Positions 63,671-64,000 of a stretch of 64,000 bases of DNA are shown piece after piece; the first letter of the stretch is position 1; each line of letters starts with the position of its first letter. The DNA lies in assembly GCA_015660865.1 (NCBI GenBank), contig JACTUA010000002.1:248548-312547 (forward strand), in the 5' to 3' direction. The translations under genes and the position numbers were made by a program. Under the pieces are notes generated by a model. The model was given only the letters and a program-made list of their open reading frames with translations. It made no database searches and was not told the DNA's origin. The DNA comes from Methanomicrobiales archaeon (lineage in GTDB: Archaea; Halobacteriota; Methanomicrobia; Methanomicrobiales; JACTUA01).

Positions 63671-64000
63671 TCCCCCTCTCCACAAACCGGTGGATCTCAT
63701 CGGCAGGGAGGAGTGCATCCACGAGGACGAAGCGGGCGGGCTCGGCCTCGGCAAGGGACAGGTAGTTCCCCTGGACCTTTTCGAGGAAGGGTCCGTCTTC
63801 GAAGTGCTCCCGCCGTTTGTCCCCGGGCAGCCGTTTTATCGCTTCGTCAACAGGGATGAAGAGGAGGAAGGTCCTGTCGGGAACCACAGTCCAGCCATTA
63901 TGGAGGGCGCGGAGCCAGCCCAGCGGATCAGGGATCCTCTCTTCCAGCATCACGCCCTGGTAGGCGTACCGGCTGTCGGTGTACCTGTCCGAGATGACCA
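63627..64000 (-). CDS. tmk: Thymidylate kinase, C-terminal part (runs off the right end)
   Basis: The last 124 codons visible. [13 protein letters not shown] is the dTMP kinase DRYxxS region, followed by [13 protein letters not shown], a LID-like basic stretch, and [17 protein letters not shown]. Makes dTDP from dTMP. The N-terminal P-loop is outside the window. The very basic tail (RQPRSRRRR) comes from the overlap with valS. Confidence 0.85.
   Translation of the reverse strand, partial: VISDRYTDSRYAYQGVMLEERIPDPLGWLRALHNGWTVVPDRTFLLFIPVDEAIKRLPGDKRREHFEDGPFLEKVQGNYLSLAEAEPARFVLVDALLPADEIHRFVERGIRELARQPRSRRRR

Overview
The window is euryarchaeal chromosome, most likely from a methanogen of the class Methanomicrobia (order Methanomicrobiales fits best; genus not assigned). 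Evidence: a four-subunit pyruvate:ferredoxin oxidoreductase in porC-porD-porA-porB order, a homologue of methanogenesis marker protein 12, DNA topoisomerase VI A/B, archaeal-type phosphoglycerate mutase (ApgM), archaeal NMN adenylyltransferase, archaeal TATA boxes with leaderless or GGTG/GGAG-type starts, and GC-rich coding DNA. I see no rRNA, tRNA, CRISPR array, insertion sequence or integrase.

Layout. (1) 1-3951, minus strand: porCDAB and marker 12, each with its own promoter. (2) 4131-7191, minus: a compact end-joining operon, Pol-Ku-Lig, with a 3'-phosphoesterase domain fused behind the ligase. (3) 7260-44893: about 37 kb of surface-glycan genes. A plus-strand block 7260-17300 holds an epimerase, ApgM, a KdnB/KdnA-like pair, NeuA/NeuB/NeuC, an acyltransferase, an aminotransferase and an epimerase. 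A minus-strand block 17433-23252 holds dTDP-sugar genes rmlA, an rmlC-like gene and rmlB, an aminotransferase and glycosyltransferases. A plus-strand block 23496-29233 holds two methyltransferases, a large GT-B-like protein and a flippase. A tight plus-strand operon 29453-36030 holds a hydroxyacid dehydrogenase, epimerase, radical SAM enzyme, second cytidylyltransferase, SDR, methyltransferase, HAD phosphatase and cyclase. It is followed by a UDP-HexNAc epimerase/dehydrogenase pair (36282-38440), and on the minus strand by AsnB, a GT4, and a PHP / ATP-grasp / deacetylase trio (38512-44893). (4) 44949-49394, minus: top6A, top6B, hisS and a small membrane protein. (5) 49444-64000, mixed housekeeping and orphan genes: larB-nadM, a coiled-coil protein, a membrane Ser/Thr kinase next to a winged-helix/FHA protein, ychF, membrane proteins, valS, and the end of a thymidylate kinase.

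How they work together. The glycan region encodes activation of at least four sugar types (CMP-nonulosonate, a second CMP-linked acid, dTDP-6-deoxy-aminohexose, UDP-HexNAc uronate), their tailoring, transfer and export. The likely destination is S-layer or archaellin N-glycan or an exopolysaccharide. The strongest candidates for undescribed biology are the KdnB/KdnA-like pair fused into a nonulosonate pathway, which predicts a terminally aminated nonulosonate, and the 29453-36030 operon, whose product I cannot name. The end-joining operon and the FHA/kinase pair are also notable.
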